Assembly (NCBI RefSeq): GCF_029813835.1
Contig: NZ_JARVKV010000018.1
Span: 26,833 to 90,832 of the forward strand
Direction: 5' to 3'
DNA: 64,000 nucleotides
DNA from: Streptomyces sp. DH37
Lineage (GTDB): Bacteria; Actinomycetota; Actinomycetes; Streptomycetales; Streptomycetaceae
Below are positions 34,966 through 43,988 of this stretch, piece after piece (positions within the stretch are counted from its first letter, which is position 1; each line of letters begins with the position of its first letter). The position numbers and the translations under genes are program-made. The notes beneath the pieces are model-generated. The model was not told where the DNA came from. It did not search any database and was given only the letters and a program-made list of their open reading frames with translations.

Positions 34966-36186
34966 ATGCGCAGACCCGCCATCACCCCCCTCGCCGCGGC
35001 AGCCGTGGCAGCCGCGCTCGCCGCCTCCTGCTCCAGTCCGGGCGCCACCGCCGCCGCCGGCGGCGAGGAGATCGAGGTCGCCCTGATCACCTCCACCAGC
35101 GGCCCGCTGGCCTCGTACGGCGAGCAGTACCTGAGGGGTTTCGAGGCCGGGCTCGACCACGTCACCGGCGGCACCGGGAAGATCGACGGCATCACGGTCA
35201 AGGTGAGCAGGTACGACGACGGCGGCGACCCCGCCAAGGGCGTCTCCCTCGCCAAGAGGAGCGCGGGCCAGGGCGTGCGGATCATCGCCGGCACGGCCGC
35301 CTCCGGCGTCGCCACCCAGATCGCGCCGGTCGCCGCCCAGAACAGGATCCTCTACATCTCCGGCCCCGCCGCCACCGACGCCCTCACCGGCGCCAACAAG
35401 TACACCTTCCGCTCCGGGCGCCAGACCTTCCAGGACGTGGCCACCGCCCAGCGGATCCTCGGGAAGCAGCAGGAGCAGCAGGAGGAGGACGGCGGCGGGA
35501 AGGGCGGCACGGGGCGGAAGGTCGTCGTCCTCGCCCAGGACAGCGCCTTCGGCCAGGCCAACGTCGCCGCCGTGGAGAGCGTGCTCGGCACCGACGGCAC
35601 CACCGTCTCCTCCGTCCTCGCCCCGCCCAGCGCCACCGACCTCACCCCGACCGCCACCAAGGTCATGGCCGCGAAGCCCGACATGGTGTTCGTCGCCTGG
35701 GCCGGCGACACCGCCCAGTCCATGTGGACCACCCTCGACCAGCAGGGCGTGCTCGACGCCGCCACCGTCGTCACCGGACTCGACACCCGCGCCGGCTACC
35801 CCCTCTTCGGCAGGGCCCGCGGCAAGATCACCCTCTTCGCCCACTACGTGCCCGACGCCACGGACACCCCCGAGGCCGAGGCCGTCGAGGAGTACTTCGG
35901 GAAGAAGGGCTGGAAGACCGACCTGTTCACGCCCGACGGCTTCAACGCCGCGCAGATGGTCGCCCAGGCCGTCCGCGGGGCCGGCGCGGACGGCGACACC
36001 GACGCCATGGTGAAGGCCCTGGAGGGCCACACCTTCTCCGGCGTCAAGGGCGAGAACACCGTCCGCGCCGGCGACCACGCCCTCGTCCAGCCCATGTTCC
36101 AGGCGCGGTTCGAGGGCGACGCGCCGAAGGTGGCCCTCACCGTCGACGCCCGGGAAGTGGCCCCCGCCGAGAAGAAGATCGGCTGA
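34966..36186 (+). CDS. Branched-chain amino acid-type ABC transporter, substrate-binding lipoprotein
   Basis: This 406-residue lipoprotein has a signal ending in the lipobox LAASC near residue 20. The Leu/Ile/Val-binding fold follows (VALITSTSGPLASYGEQYLRG, AGTAASGVATQIAPVAAQNRI, VFVAWAGDTAQSMW). It belongs to the HAAT family, whose members import branched-chain amino acids, amides or urea; the ligand cannot be told. It heads a run of six coupled genes (SBP, two ATPases, two permeases, hydrolase). The charged insertion GKQQEQQEEDGGGKGG near residue 165 is unusual for the family. Confidence 0.92.
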   Translation: MRRPAITPLAAAAVAAALAASCSSPGATAAAGGEEIEVALITSTSGPLASYGEQYLRGFEAGLDHVTGGTGKIDGITVKVSRYDDGGDPAKGVSLAKRSAGQGVRIIAGTAASGVATQIAPVAAQNRILYISGPAATDALTGANKYTFRSGRQTFQDVATAQRILGKQQEQQEEDGGGKGGTGRKVVVLAQDSAFGQANVAAVESVLGTDGTTVSSVLAPPSATDLTPTATKVMAAKPDMVFVAWAGDTAQSMWTTLDQQGVLDAATVVTGLDTRAGYPLFGRARGKITLFAHYVPDATDTPEAEAVEEYFGKKGWKTDLFTPDGFNAAQMVAQAVRGAGADGDTDAMVKALEGHTFSGVKGENTVRAGDHALVQPMFQARFEGDAPKVALTVDAREVAPAEKKIG

Positions 36187-36191
36187 CGACG

Positions 36192-36947
36192 GTGACCCCT
36201 GTCCTCGAACTGAGCGGGCTGAGCTGGTCCGTCGGTGCGGTGACCATCGTCGACGGGATCGACCTCGCCGTCGGCGAGGGCGAGTTCGTCGCCGTCATCG
36301 GACCCAACGGCGCCGGCAAGACCTCCCTGTTCAACCTCGTCTCCGGCGTCACCCGCCCCACCGGCGGCGGCATCCGGCTGGACGGCGCCGACATCGGCTC
36401 CCTGCCGCCGCACCGCCGCGCCCGCCGCGGGGTGGGCCGCACCTTCCAGTCCTCCTCCGTCTTCCCGACCATGACCGTCGCCGGGCACGTCGCCCTGGCG
36501 GCGCACGCGGCGGGCGCGAAGCGGGTCGCCGAGGACGGGGAGGGCGTGCGGGCCGTACTGGAGCGCGTACGGCTCGGCCACCGCGCCGGCGACCTCGCCG
36601 CGGGCCTGTCCCACGGCGACAAGCGCAAGCTGGAGCTCGCCATGCTGCTGGCTCCCACCCTCGCCGCGGGGGACGCCGCCCGGAGCGGACCCCGGCTGAT
36701 GCTGCTGGACGAGCCCATGGCGGGCGTCGCCGCCGAGGAGGTCGGCGAACTGACCGACGTCATCCGGACCCTCCACCGCACCGAGGGCCGCACCGTGCTG
36801 ATGGTCGAGCACCACATGGACATCCTGCTCGGCCTCGCCGACCGGGTGGCCGTGATGCACCACGGCATGCTGCTGGCCGTCGGCACCCCGGACGCGGTGA
36901 TGGCCGATCCGGCCGTCCAGGAGGCGTACGTGGGGGAGGAACTGTGA
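36192..36947 (+). CDS. livG: Branched-chain amino acid-type ABC transporter, ATP-binding protein LivG
   Basis: The 251-residue ATPase has Walker A GPNGAGKT, signature LSHGDKR, Walker B LMLLDEPMAG and an H-loop in MVEHHMD. The PHRRARRGVGRTFQSSSVFPTMTV region is typical of LivG. The GTG at 36192 is 5 bases after the preceding stop. It pairs with LivF on the next gene to drive the importer. Confidence 0.92.
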   Translation: MTPVLELSGLSWSVGAVTIVDGIDLAVGEGEFVAVIGPNGAGKTSLFNLVSGVTRPTGGGIRLDGADIGSLPPHRRARRGVGRTFQSSSVFPTMTVAGHVALAAHAAGAKRVAEDGEGVRAVLERVRLGHRAGDLAAGLSHGDKRKLELAMLLAPTLAAGDAARSGPRLMLLDEPMAGVAAEEVGELTDVIRTLHRTEGRTVLMVEHHMDILLGLADRVAVMHHGMLLAVGTPDAVMADPAVQEAYVGEEL

Positions 36948-37795
36948 GCGCGGGCCCCGGACCGTCCCCCGTCCTCTCCGTGCGGGACCTGCGGGTGCGC
37001 ATCGGCGGGTCCCGCATCCTCCAGGGCGTCGGCTTCGACGTGGCGCCCACCGGCACCACCGCCCTGCTGGGCCGCAACGGCGTCGGCAAGACCACCACCG
37101 TCCGCGCCGTACTGGGCCTGCTGCCCGGGGACGGCGAGATCACCGGCGGCACCGTCGTCCTCGACGGGCGGGACGTCACCGGCCACCGCACCCACACCGT
37201 GGTGCGGCGCGGCGTCGGCTACGTGCCCGAGGACCGCGGCGTGTTCGCCTCCCTCACCGTCGCCGAGAACCTCGCCCTCGCCGAACGCGGCGGCGGCCCC
37301 CACCACTACGGCCTGGTCCACGACCTCTTCCCCGAGCTGAAGGCCCGGCGCGGGCAGCGCGCCGGCACCCTCTCCGGCGGCCAGCAGCAGATGGTCGCCC
37401 TCGCCCGCGCCCTGCTCAACGACAACCGCCTGGTCATCGTCGACGAGCCGACCAAGGGGCTCGCGCCCCGCGTCGTCACCGAGGTCGCCGAGGTGCTCGA
37501 GCGCGCCGCCGAACGCGTGCCGCTGCTGCTCGTCGAGCAGAACCTGGCCGTCGTACGCCGCCTGGCGCGCGACGCGGTGGTGCTGGACGCGGGCCGCACC
37601 GTCCACACCGGCGACGCGGCCGAACTCCTCGCCGACCGCGAGCGCACCACGAGCCTGCTCGGCGTCGGCCGCCACGAGCGGGACGGCCGCCACGGTCAGG
37701 TCGGTCAGCCCGGTCAGCCCGGCCGGTCCGGTCAGCCCGGCCGGTCCGGTCAGCCCGGCCGGTCCGGGCTCGCGACCCAGGAGGCCACCCCATGA
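36944..37795 (+). CDS. livF: Branched-chain amino acid-type ABC transporter, ATP-binding protein LivF
   Basis: The 283-residue ATPase has Walker A GRNGVGKTT, signature LSGGQQQMVALARAL, Walker B RLVIVDEPTKGLAP and H-loop VEQN. Its start overlaps the livG stop (GTGA). LivF proteins normally end near residue 235. Here a tail of about 45 residues follows, made of GQPGRSG-type units that arise from three exact 18-bp repeats. The tail is unlikely to affect the ATPase core. Confidence 0.92.
   Translation: MSAGPGPSPVLSVRDLRVRIGGSRILQGVGFDVAPTGTTALLGRNGVGKTTTVRAVLGLLPGDGEITGGTVVLDGRDVTGHRTHTVVRRGVGYVPEDRGVFASLTVAENLALAERGGGPHHYGLVHDLFPELKARRGQRAGTLSGGQQQMVALARALLNDNRLVIVDEPTKGLAPRVVTEVAEVLERAAERVPLLLVEQNLAVVRRLARDAVVLDAGRTVHTGDAAELLADRERTTSLLGVGRHERDGRHGQVGQPGQPGRSGQPGRSGQPGRSGLATQEATP
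37712..37765 (+). repeat. Three exact 18-bp repeats at the end of livF
   Basis: The unit runs from GGTCAG to GGTCC (18 bases) and is present three times without change. It encodes SGQPGR-type units in the C-terminal tail of LivF. Confidence 0.9.
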
Positions 37796-38664
37796 GCACG
37801 CTGGTCCTGCTCACCCTCACCGGACTGGGCCTGGGCGCCCTGTACTTCCTCATCGCCTCCGGCCTGGCCCTGATCTTCGGCCTGATGGACGTCCTCAACT
37901 TCGCCCACGGCGCCTTCCTCACCGTCTCGGCGTACGCGGCCTGGCGCACGGCCGAGACGGTCGGCGGCACGGGCGGGCTGGCGCTCGCCGCGCTGGTCGG
38001 CACCGCCACCGGCGCGCTGCTGGCGGTCGTCGTCGAACTCGTCCTCATCCGCAGGCTCTACGGGCGCCCCCGGGAGCAGATCCTGGTCACCGTCGGCCTC
38101 TCCCTGGCGATCCCCGCGCTCGTCCAGGCCGTCTGGGGCGCGGACTCCCGCCCCTTCCCCGTCCCCGCCGCGCTCTCCGGCACCGTCGGGGTGCTGGGCG
38201 CGCAGGTGCCGGTCAGCCGCTTCGTGCTGATCGTGGTGGCCGCCCTGGTGCTGGCGGGCGTGACGCTGTTCCTCTCCCGCACCCGCTACGGGCTGATCGT
38301 GCGGGCCGGAGTGGAGGACCGGGCGATGGTCACCGCGCTGGGCATCGACGTCACCCGCGCCTTCACCCTCGTCTTCGCCATCGGCGGCGCGCTCGCCGGC
38401 CTCGCGGGCGTGCTCGGCGGGCTCTACTTCGGCTCGCTCTCCCCGCACCAGGGCACCTCGCTGTTGGTGTTCGCCTTCGTCGTGGTGGTCATCGGCGGCA
38501 TGGGCTCCATCCCCGGCGTGGCGCTCTCCGCGCTCGCCGTCGGCCTGGTGCAGCAGTACGCCAACTACTACGTCGACGGCTACGGCGACTTCGCCGTCGT
38601 CGTGCTGCTCGCGGCCGTCGTCCTCGCCCGCCCCGCCCCCCGACTCGCAGGAGGAGTCGCATGA
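37792..38664 (+). CDS. livH: Branched-chain amino acid-type ABC transporter permease LivH
   Basis: The 290-residue permease has about eight helices and the LivH pattern GLALIFGLMDVLNFAHGAFL. The coupling loop region is near residues 175-210 (VRAGVEDRAMVTALGIDV). It starts at ATG 37792 overlapping the livF stop. With LivM it forms the membrane channel of the importer. Confidence 0.92.
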   Translation: MSTLVLLTLTGLGLGALYFLIASGLALIFGLMDVLNFAHGAFLTVSAYAAWRTAETVGGTGGLALAALVGTATGALLAVVVELVLIRRLYGRPREQILVTVGLSLAIPALVQAVWGADSRPFPVPAALSGTVGVLGAQVPVSRFVLIVVAALVLAGVTLFLSRTRYGLIVRAGVEDRAMVTALGIDVTRAFTLVFAIGGALAGLAGVLGGLYFGSLSPHQGTSLLVFAFVVVVIGGMGSIPGVALSALAVGLVQQYANYYVDGYGDFAVVVLLAAVVLARPAPRLAGGVA

Positions 38665-39839
38665 CGGCCTCCCCGGCCTCCCCGGCCCCCCGGGTCTCCC
38701 CTGCCGGCGCCCCGGCCCCCGCGGCCCCGCCGGCCCCCGCGCCCGACCGGCCCGCGCCCGCCGCCGGACCCGCCGCCCGGCCCGCCCGCCGGCGGCGGGG
38801 ACCGCTCGCCCCGGCCGCCGTGCTGGTCGTCCTGGCCCTGCTGCCGTACTCCGCGCTGGAGATCCCGGTCCTGCTGGACGGCCCGGTCAACTCGCCCGGC
38901 TCGCTCCAGCTCCTCGCCCTGTGCCTGGTGTTCGGCGGCCTCGCCCTCGGCTACGACCTGATGTTCGGCCGCACCGGCCTGCTCTCCTTCGGCCACGCCC
39001 TCTACGTCGCCGGCGGCGCGTACGGCACCCAGCTCGCCATGACCGAGCTGGGCCTGGGCCTCTTCCCCGCGGTCGGACTGGCCCTGGCCGGCGGTGCGGT
39101 CGCCGCCGTGGTCCTGGGCGCGGTCTCGCTGCGCGGTCTCGCGCTGGGCGGCATCGGCTTCGCCATGGTCACCCTCGCCTTCGCCCAGGCCGGCTCGATC
39201 TGGGTGCAGCGCAACCCGGGCGGCCTGACGGGCGGCGAGGAGGGCCTGCCGCTGCACACCGGCGGGGTGCCCGCCGCGCTGGTCGGCGTGCAGAACACCG
39301 TCAACGTCTACTGGCTGGCCCTGGCCTACCTGGCGCTGACGGCCGCGGTGGTGTGGACGGCCGTCTCCCGGCCGGTCGGCAGGGTCTGGCAGGGCATCCG
39401 CGACAACGAGCAGCGCGTCGCGGTCCTGGGCCACGACCCGTTCCGCCACAAGCTCGGCGTCTTCGTCCTGGCCTCGGCGCTCGGCGTCCTGGGCGGCGCG
39501 CTGCACCTGCTGGTCACGGCGGGCGCGACCCCGCACTCCAGCACCCCGCAGTTCACGCTCACCCTGCTGGTGATGGTCGTCCTGGGCGGCAGCGGCACCC
39601 GCTGGGGCCCGGTGATCGGCGGCGTGCTGTTCACCTTCCTCGACCAGCGGCTGGCGGTGCTGGCGGGTTCCGACCTGGTGCACGGGCTGCCGGGGATCCT
39701 GCGCGCGCCGCTGTCCGAGCCGATGGTGGTCCTCGGCGCGCTGTTCGTGATCGCGGTGTACGCGGCGCCGGGCGGCGTCGCGTCGGTGCGGCGGCCGGTG
39801 TGGCGGCCGGTGCGGCGGAAGGGGGAGGGAACCCGATGA
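38661..39839 (+). CDS. livM: Branched-chain amino acid-type ABC transporter permease LivM
   Basis: The 392-residue permease has an Ala/Pro-rich cytoplasmic N-tail of about 50 residues. About ten helices follow, with the LivM pattern LALGYDLMFGRTGLLSFGHAL and the coupling motif VGRVWQGIRDNEQRVAVLGHDP. The start overlaps the livH stop (ATGA) and its own stop overlaps the hydrolase start, so the operon has no gaps. The N-tail is longer than usual. Confidence 0.92.
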   Translation: MTASPASPAPRVSPAGAPAPAAPPAPAPDRPAPAAGPAARPARRRRGPLAPAAVLVVLALLPYSALEIPVLLDGPVNSPGSLQLLALCLVFGGLALGYDLMFGRTGLLSFGHALYVAGGAYGTQLAMTELGLGLFPAVGLALAGGAVAAVVLGAVSLRGLALGGIGFAMVTLAFAQAGSIWVQRNPGGLTGGEEGLPLHTGGVPAALVGVQNTVNVYWLALAYLALTAAVVWTAVSRPVGRVWQGIRDNEQRVAVLGHDPFRHKLGVFVLASALGVLGGALHLLVTAGATPHSSTPQFTLTLLVMVVLGGSGTRWGPVIGGVLFTFLDQRLAVLAGSDLVHGLPGILRAPLSEPMVVLGALFVIAVYAAPGGVASVRRPVWRPVRRKGEGTR

Positions 39840-40762
39840 CGACGACGGGACGCGCGCGGCGCGCGGTGCGGGAGACCACGGTCCCGGTGCGCGGAGGCGG
39901 GCTGGCCGTCTCCGAGTGGCCGGGCGCCGGGGAGCCGGTGGTGGCCCTGCACGGGATCACCGCCAACGGCCGCTCCTTCGCCGCCCTGGCCGCCGCCCTG
40001 GCCGACGCCCCGGGCGAGGGCACCCCGCTGCTCGCCCCCGACCTGCGGGGCCGGGCGGGCAGCGCCGGGCTTCCGGGCCCGTACGGGCTCGCCGCCCACG
40101 CCGAGGACGTCATCGCCCTCCTGGACCACCTGGGCCGGGAGCGGACGGTGCTGGTCGGCCACTCCATGGGCGCCTTCGTCGCCGCGCTGACGGCCGCCCG
40201 CCACCCGGACCGGATCGCGGGCGTGGTGCTGGTGGACGGCGGGGTGGGCTTCCCCGCCCCCGAGGGCGCGGACCCCCGCGGCATCGACGCGCTGCTGGAG
40301 GCCGTGATCGGCCCGGCGATGCGGCGCCTGTCGATGACCTTCCCCGACCGGGAGGCGTACCGCGCGTTCTTCCGCGGGCACCCGGCCCTGGGCCCGCACT
40401 GGAACGAGGACGTCCAGGCGTACGTCGACCGCGACCTGGTGGGGGAGGAGCCGGAACTGCGCAGCAGCTGCGTGCCGGAGGCGGTACGGGCCGACGGGGC
40501 GGACGTCCTGGCCGACCCCGAGACCCTCGCGGCGGCGCGGACCGCCGCCTCGGCCGGGGTGCCCGTCACCCTGCTGTGGGCCGAGCGCGGCATGCTGGAC
40601 GAGCCGCGGGGGCTGTACGACGAGGACCGCCTCGCGGCGGCCGGCCTCGGCGCCGGCGTGACCGTGCGGCGCGTACCCGGCGTCAACCACTACTCGATCC
40701 TGTTCGCCCCCGGCGCGACGGCGGCGATCCGCGCGGCGCTGGAGACCGTACGGGCCGCCTGA
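39836..40762 (+). CDS. Alpha/beta hydrolase at the end of the Liv operon
   Basis: The 308-residue hydrolase has an oxyanion motif LHGITANG, nucleophile GHSMGA and catalytic His in GVNHYSIL near residue 286. The start overlaps livM (ATGA), so it is made together with the transporter. One plausible role is cleavage of the imported compound, for example an ester or amide. That is an inference from the operon, and it would make the substrate something other than a free amino acid. Confidence 0.88.
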   Translation: MTTTGRARRAVRETTVPVRGGGLAVSEWPGAGEPVVALHGITANGRSFAALAAALADAPGEGTPLLAPDLRGRAGSAGLPGPYGLAAHAEDVIALLDHLGRERTVLVGHSMGAFVAALTAARHPDRIAGVVLVDGGVGFPAPEGADPRGIDALLEAVIGPAMRRLSMTFPDREAYRAFFRGHPALGPHWNEDVQAYVDRDLVGEEPELRSSCVPEAVRADGADVLADPETLAAARTAASAGVPVTLLWAERGMLDEPRGLYDEDRLAAAGLGAGVTVRRVPGVNHYSILFAPGATAAIRAALETVRAA

Positions 40763-40775
40763 CACCGCCGGGCCC

Positions 40776-42143
40776 TCACCCCGCCGCCCGCGCGGGGGAC
40801 GCCGCGGCCTCCGGGCCCGCCTCCGGATCCGTCACCGGAACCGCCTCCGGATCCGTCACCGGGCTCGCCTTCGGACCCGTCACCGGGCCCGCCGCCGGAG
40901 CGCCGTCCCCGCCGTCCTCCCGCGCGGCGGTGCGCCGCATCAGCACCCCGTACCCCAGCGCCGCCACCGTGCCGACCCCCGCCGTGAGCGCCCACAGCAC
41001 CGCCGATCCCCAGTGGTCGAGCACCGCCCCGCCCGCCAGCGGCGCGACCAGCGCGGCGACCGACCAGGACAGGGTGTGCATCCCCTGGTACCGGCCCCGC
41101 CCGTGGGCCGGCGACAGCCGCGCCACCAGGCCCATCTGGACGGGGGAGTTGAGGATCTCGCCGAGCGTCCAGACGCAGATGGCCAGCACGTACATGCCCA
41201 CCGACCCGGCGAAGGCCGTCAGCCCGAAGCCGTAGCCGGCCAGCAGCGAGGAGAGGACCAGCAGCCGCGCCGGGTCGCGGTGCTCGATCAGCCGGGTGAC
41301 GGGGATCTGGAGGACGACGATCAGCAGGCCGTTCACCGCGATGGCCAGCCCGTAGTCGGAGCTGCTCAGGCCCTTGGCCGCCATGTCCACGGGCAGGGCG
41401 ACATAGGCCTGCATGAACAGGGTCGCCACCAGGAAGCCCAGCCCGACCACGGCCATGAACGGCCCGTCCCGCAGCACGGTCCCCATCGACACCCGCGGCC
41501 CGTCCGCCACGGCCCCCCGCGCCGTCCGCACCGGCCCTCCCCCCGGCCGGGACTCGGGCAGCTTCACGAAGACCAGCACGGCGCACACCAGCGTCAGCGC
41601 CGCCTCGCCCAGGAAGAGCAGCAGGTAGCCGTGCTCGGCGATCAGCCCCGCGGCGGAGGCCGAGACGGCGAAGCCCAGGTTGATGGCCCAGTAGTTGAGC
41701 GAGAACGCCCGCACGCGGTCCTTCGGCGCCACGATGTCCGCGATCATCGCCTGCACCGCCGGACGCGACCCGTTGCTGGCCATGCCGACGGCGAAGGCGA
41801 CGGCGGCGATGGCCGCCGGATGCTCCACGAAGCCGAGCAGCGCCACCGAGAACGCCGTGCCGAGCTGCGAGACCAGCAGCGTGGGCCGCCGCCCCAGCCG
41901 GTCGGTCAGCACCCCGGCCCCGACGGAGGAGACCACCCCGCCCAGCCCGTGCAGCGCGGCGACGAGCCCGGCGTACGTCGCCGAGTAGCCGCGGTCGACG
42001 GTCAGGTACATCGCCAGGAAGGTCGCGACGAAGGCGCCGAGCCGGTTGACCAGGGTGCTGGTCCACAGCCACCAGAACGTCCGGGGAAGCCCCGAGACGC
42101 TCTCCACGGCTGCGCGTCTGAGACCGTCTGCGGACAGGGACAC
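40776..42143 (-). CDS. MFS transporter (multidrug-exporter type)
   Basis: This 455-residue, 12-helix MFS protein starts at GTG 42143 with GGGAGG upstream. It has the loop 2-3 motif [14 protein letters not shown] and a motif C-like segment in the fifth helix ([22 protein letters not shown]). Such DHA1-type proteins export drugs or metabolites; the substrate is unknown. The C-terminal tail (about 415-455) is a repeat of VTDPEA-type units. It converges on the hydrolase gene with 13 bases between. Confidence 0.88.
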   Translation of the reverse strand: MSLSADGLRRAAVESVSGLPRTFWWLWTSTLVNRLGAFVATFLAMYLTVDRGYSATYAGLVAALHGLGGVVSSVGAGVLTDRLGRRPTLLVSQLGTAFSVALLGFVEHPAAIAAVAFAVGMASNGSRPAVQAMIADIVAPKDRVRAFSLNYWAINLGFAVSASAAGLIAEHGYLLLFLGEAALTLVCAVLVFVKLPESRPGGGPVRTARGAVADGPRVSMGTVLRDGPFMAVVGLGFLVATLFMQAYVALPVDMAAKGLSSSDYGLAIAVNGLLIVVLQIPVTRLIEHRDPARLLVLSSLLAGYGFGLTAFAGSVGMYVLAICVWTLGEILNSPVQMGLVARLSPAHGRGRYQGMHTLSWSVAALVAPLAGGAVLDHWGSAVLWALTAGVGTVAALGYGVLMRRTAAREDGGDGAPAAGPVTGPKASPVTDPEAVPVTDPEAGPEAAASPARAAG

Positions 42144-42355
42144 GGTGGGCCTCCCGGCGTTGTCGGAGCATCGATGTCGGAGCACCGATGCGGCACCTTC
42201 CGTAAGAGGCGCCGAGCTGCTCCGCACCTTACGAAAACCCCGTCCCGCCCCACCACTCGATTGACGCCCGCCGTCAAACGACGGCGCCCCCGCACCCCTT
42301 ACCGGCGGGTAGTCTCGCCAGTCGGCCGTGCCGTACGGGGCTCCGGGCGGTCGAT

Positions 42356-42361
42356 TAGGCT
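42356..42361 (+). promoter_or_regulatory. -10 element of a leaderless gpmA promoter
   Basis: TAGGCT ends 7 bases before the gpmA ATG and no Shine-Dalgarno sequence is present. The same hexamer and spacing occur before mshD. Confidence 0.5.
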
Positions 42362-42368
42362 CGGGTCC

Positions 42369-43127
42369 ATGGCCGACGCACCGTACAAGCTGATCCTCCT
42401 CCGCCACGGCGAGAGCGAGTGGAACGCGAAGAACCTGTTCACCGGCTGGGTGGACGTCAACCTGACCGAGAAGGGCGAGAAGGAGGCGGCCCGCGGCGGT
42501 GAGCTGCTGAAGGACGCCGGCCTGCTCCCCGACGTCGTGCACACCTCCGTCCAGAAGCGCGCCATCCGCACCGCGCAGCTCGCGCTGGAGGCCGCCGACC
42601 GCCTCTGGATCCCGGTCCGCCGCTCCTGGCGCCTCAACGAGCGCCACTACGGCGCGCTCCAGGGCAAGAACAAGGCGCAGATCCGCGACGAGTTCGGCGA
42701 AGAGCAGTTCATGCAGTGGCGCCGCTCCTACGACGTCCCGCCGCCGGTCCTGGAGGACGGCGCCGAGTGGTCGCAGAGCGACGACCCGCGCTACGCGATG
42801 ATCCCCAGCGAGCTGCGTCCGCGCACCGAGTGCCTCAAGGACGTGGTGATCCGGATGATGCCGTACTGGTACGACGCGATCGTCCCGGACCTGCTCACCG
42901 GCCGCACCGTCCTGGTCGCCGCGCACGGCAACAGCCTCCGCGCGCTGGTCAAGCACCTCGACGGCGTCTCGGACACCGACATCGCGGGCCTGAACATCCC
43001 CACCGGCATCCCGCTCTCCTACGACCTGGACGCCGACTTCCGCCCCACCAACCCGGGCGGCACCTACCTCGACCCGGAGGCGGCGAAGGCCGCCATCGAG
43101 GCCGTGAAGAACCAGGGCAAGAAGTAG
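42369..43127 (+). CDS. gpmA: 2,3-bisphosphoglycerate-dependent phosphoglycerate mutase
   Basis: The 252-residue protein has the catalytic [18 protein letters not shown] motif, the second part of the active site [14 protein letters not shown] and the second His in [10 protein letters not shown]. It interconverts 3- and 2-phosphoglycerate in glycolysis. Length and motifs match dPGM of Streptomyces. It has its own promoter and a strong terminator and so stands alone. Confidence 0.96.
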   Translation: MADAPYKLILLRHGESEWNAKNLFTGWVDVNLTEKGEKEAARGGELLKDAGLLPDVVHTSVQKRAIRTAQLALEAADRLWIPVRRSWRLNERHYGALQGKNKAQIRDEFGEEQFMQWRRSYDVPPPVLEDGAEWSQSDDPRYAMIPSELRPRTECLKDVVIRMMPYWYDAIVPDLLTGRTVLVAAHGNSLRALVKHLDGVSDTDIAGLNIPTGIPLSYDLDADFRPTNPGGTYLDPEAAKAAIEAVKNQGKK

Positions 43128-43142
43128 CCGTACGGCACGAAC

Positions 43143-43181
43143 GAGCCCCCTGCCGGCGGTCCTCCCGCCGGCAGGGGGCTC
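43143..43181 (+). terminator. Terminator of gpmA
   Basis: A perfect 17-bp stem (43143-43159 with 43165-43181) with a 5-base loop stands 15 bases after the stop. Confidence 0.75.
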
Positions 43182-43285
43182 CGTGTCGTCTACGGGCCGA
43201 TCGGCCCCGCGGTCGGCGCCGATCGCGGACCCCGCCGCTCCGGTAGGTCCCGCGAGGGTCGCGGTCCTCACGGGCTCCCGGGAAA

Positions 43286-43325
43286 CACCGATGCCACGCG
43301 GTGGAACCACCACGTGGCATCGGTG
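43286..43325 (-). terminator. Terminator hairpin of the TPP riboswitch
   Basis: A 13-bp outer stem (43286-43298 with 43313-43325), extended inward after one mismatch, is followed on the minus strand by TTT. It lies 17 bases beyond the aptamer, the usual place for an expression platform. Confidence 0.65.
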
Positions 43326-43342
43326 CCCGTCACACGAGTGAA

Positions 43343-43516
43343 CCTACGGGGCGGGCTCCCTGCGCCGGCATTGTCCGGATCAGGTGGTGGAGGTCGCCTT
43401 CCGGTCTCTCGACCTTCCGGCCTCTCAGCCCGACCGTCGACGTCGGCCCCAGCGGAAGCCGAAGCTTTCCGCCCGAGTCGGCTACTCCGGTCGAACTCCC
43501 TCGCTCGTCCCGTAGG
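43343..43516 (-). ncRNA. TPP riboswitch aptamer without an evident target gene
   Basis: The minus strand carries the THI-element core. GGCTGAGAGG is at about 43421-43430 and the block ACCTGATCCGGACAATGCCG, continuing GCGCAGGGAG, is at about 43356-43385. The outer stem pairs CCTACGGG (43509-43516) with CCCGTAGG (43343-43350). The aptamer is about 174 bases, long for the class because of an extended P3 arm. A terminator follows. No thiamine gene lies downstream: the next sequence is the gpmA terminator and then antisense gpmA. The downstream gene was probably lost. Confidence 0.85.
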
Positions 43517-43988
43517 CCCAATACCACAGTAACACTCCCAGACGGGGATGAAAGGTGCGGGAGCGAGATTTTTCGCCTGTTCGTCCCGGAGCGGATGGCC
43601 GGGACCGTGGGCGGGGCGTCGGCTGCGTGCCGGTGCCGGTGCCGGTGCCGGTGCTGGGCCGGTGCCGCCGGGGAGTGGGCTTCCGTGGAGGCGGGCGCCG
43701 CGTCCGGCCGCGGTCCGGGGGCGGCCGGACGCGTTCGGACCGCATGCGGGAGGCCGAGGTCTGTTGTGACGTTTCACACCCCTCCGTCCGCATGTCTGGG
43801 CACTCGGACTCGTTTGGATATCGGTCCGCACCGGAGGGTGGTAGCGCCGCGGACTGAGCGTTACTTTTCAGCCACCCTGCGGTGGCTTCCCGAGGGTGCC
43901 GCGCGCCGGCTTCCCGATCGGCTTTCCGGTGCGGCCCCCGGTGAACGGCCATGCAGGAGCGGTACCGGTTAAGTAAGGGGTGGCGAGA
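43517..43988. other. Non-coding stretch upstream of the solute-binding protein
   Basis: No gene is supported in these bases. They include four perfect and one imperfect copy of GTGCCG (43627-43656). A run of inverted and T-rich sequence near 43540-43580 should hold the riboswitch promoter, and the presumed promoter of the next gene lies near 43860-43960. I cannot place either with confidence. Confidence 0.4.

Noticed and set aside
43627..43656. GTGCCG repeat as an origin or iteron
   Set aside because: Short and GC-only, with no replication gene nearby; slippage explains it.
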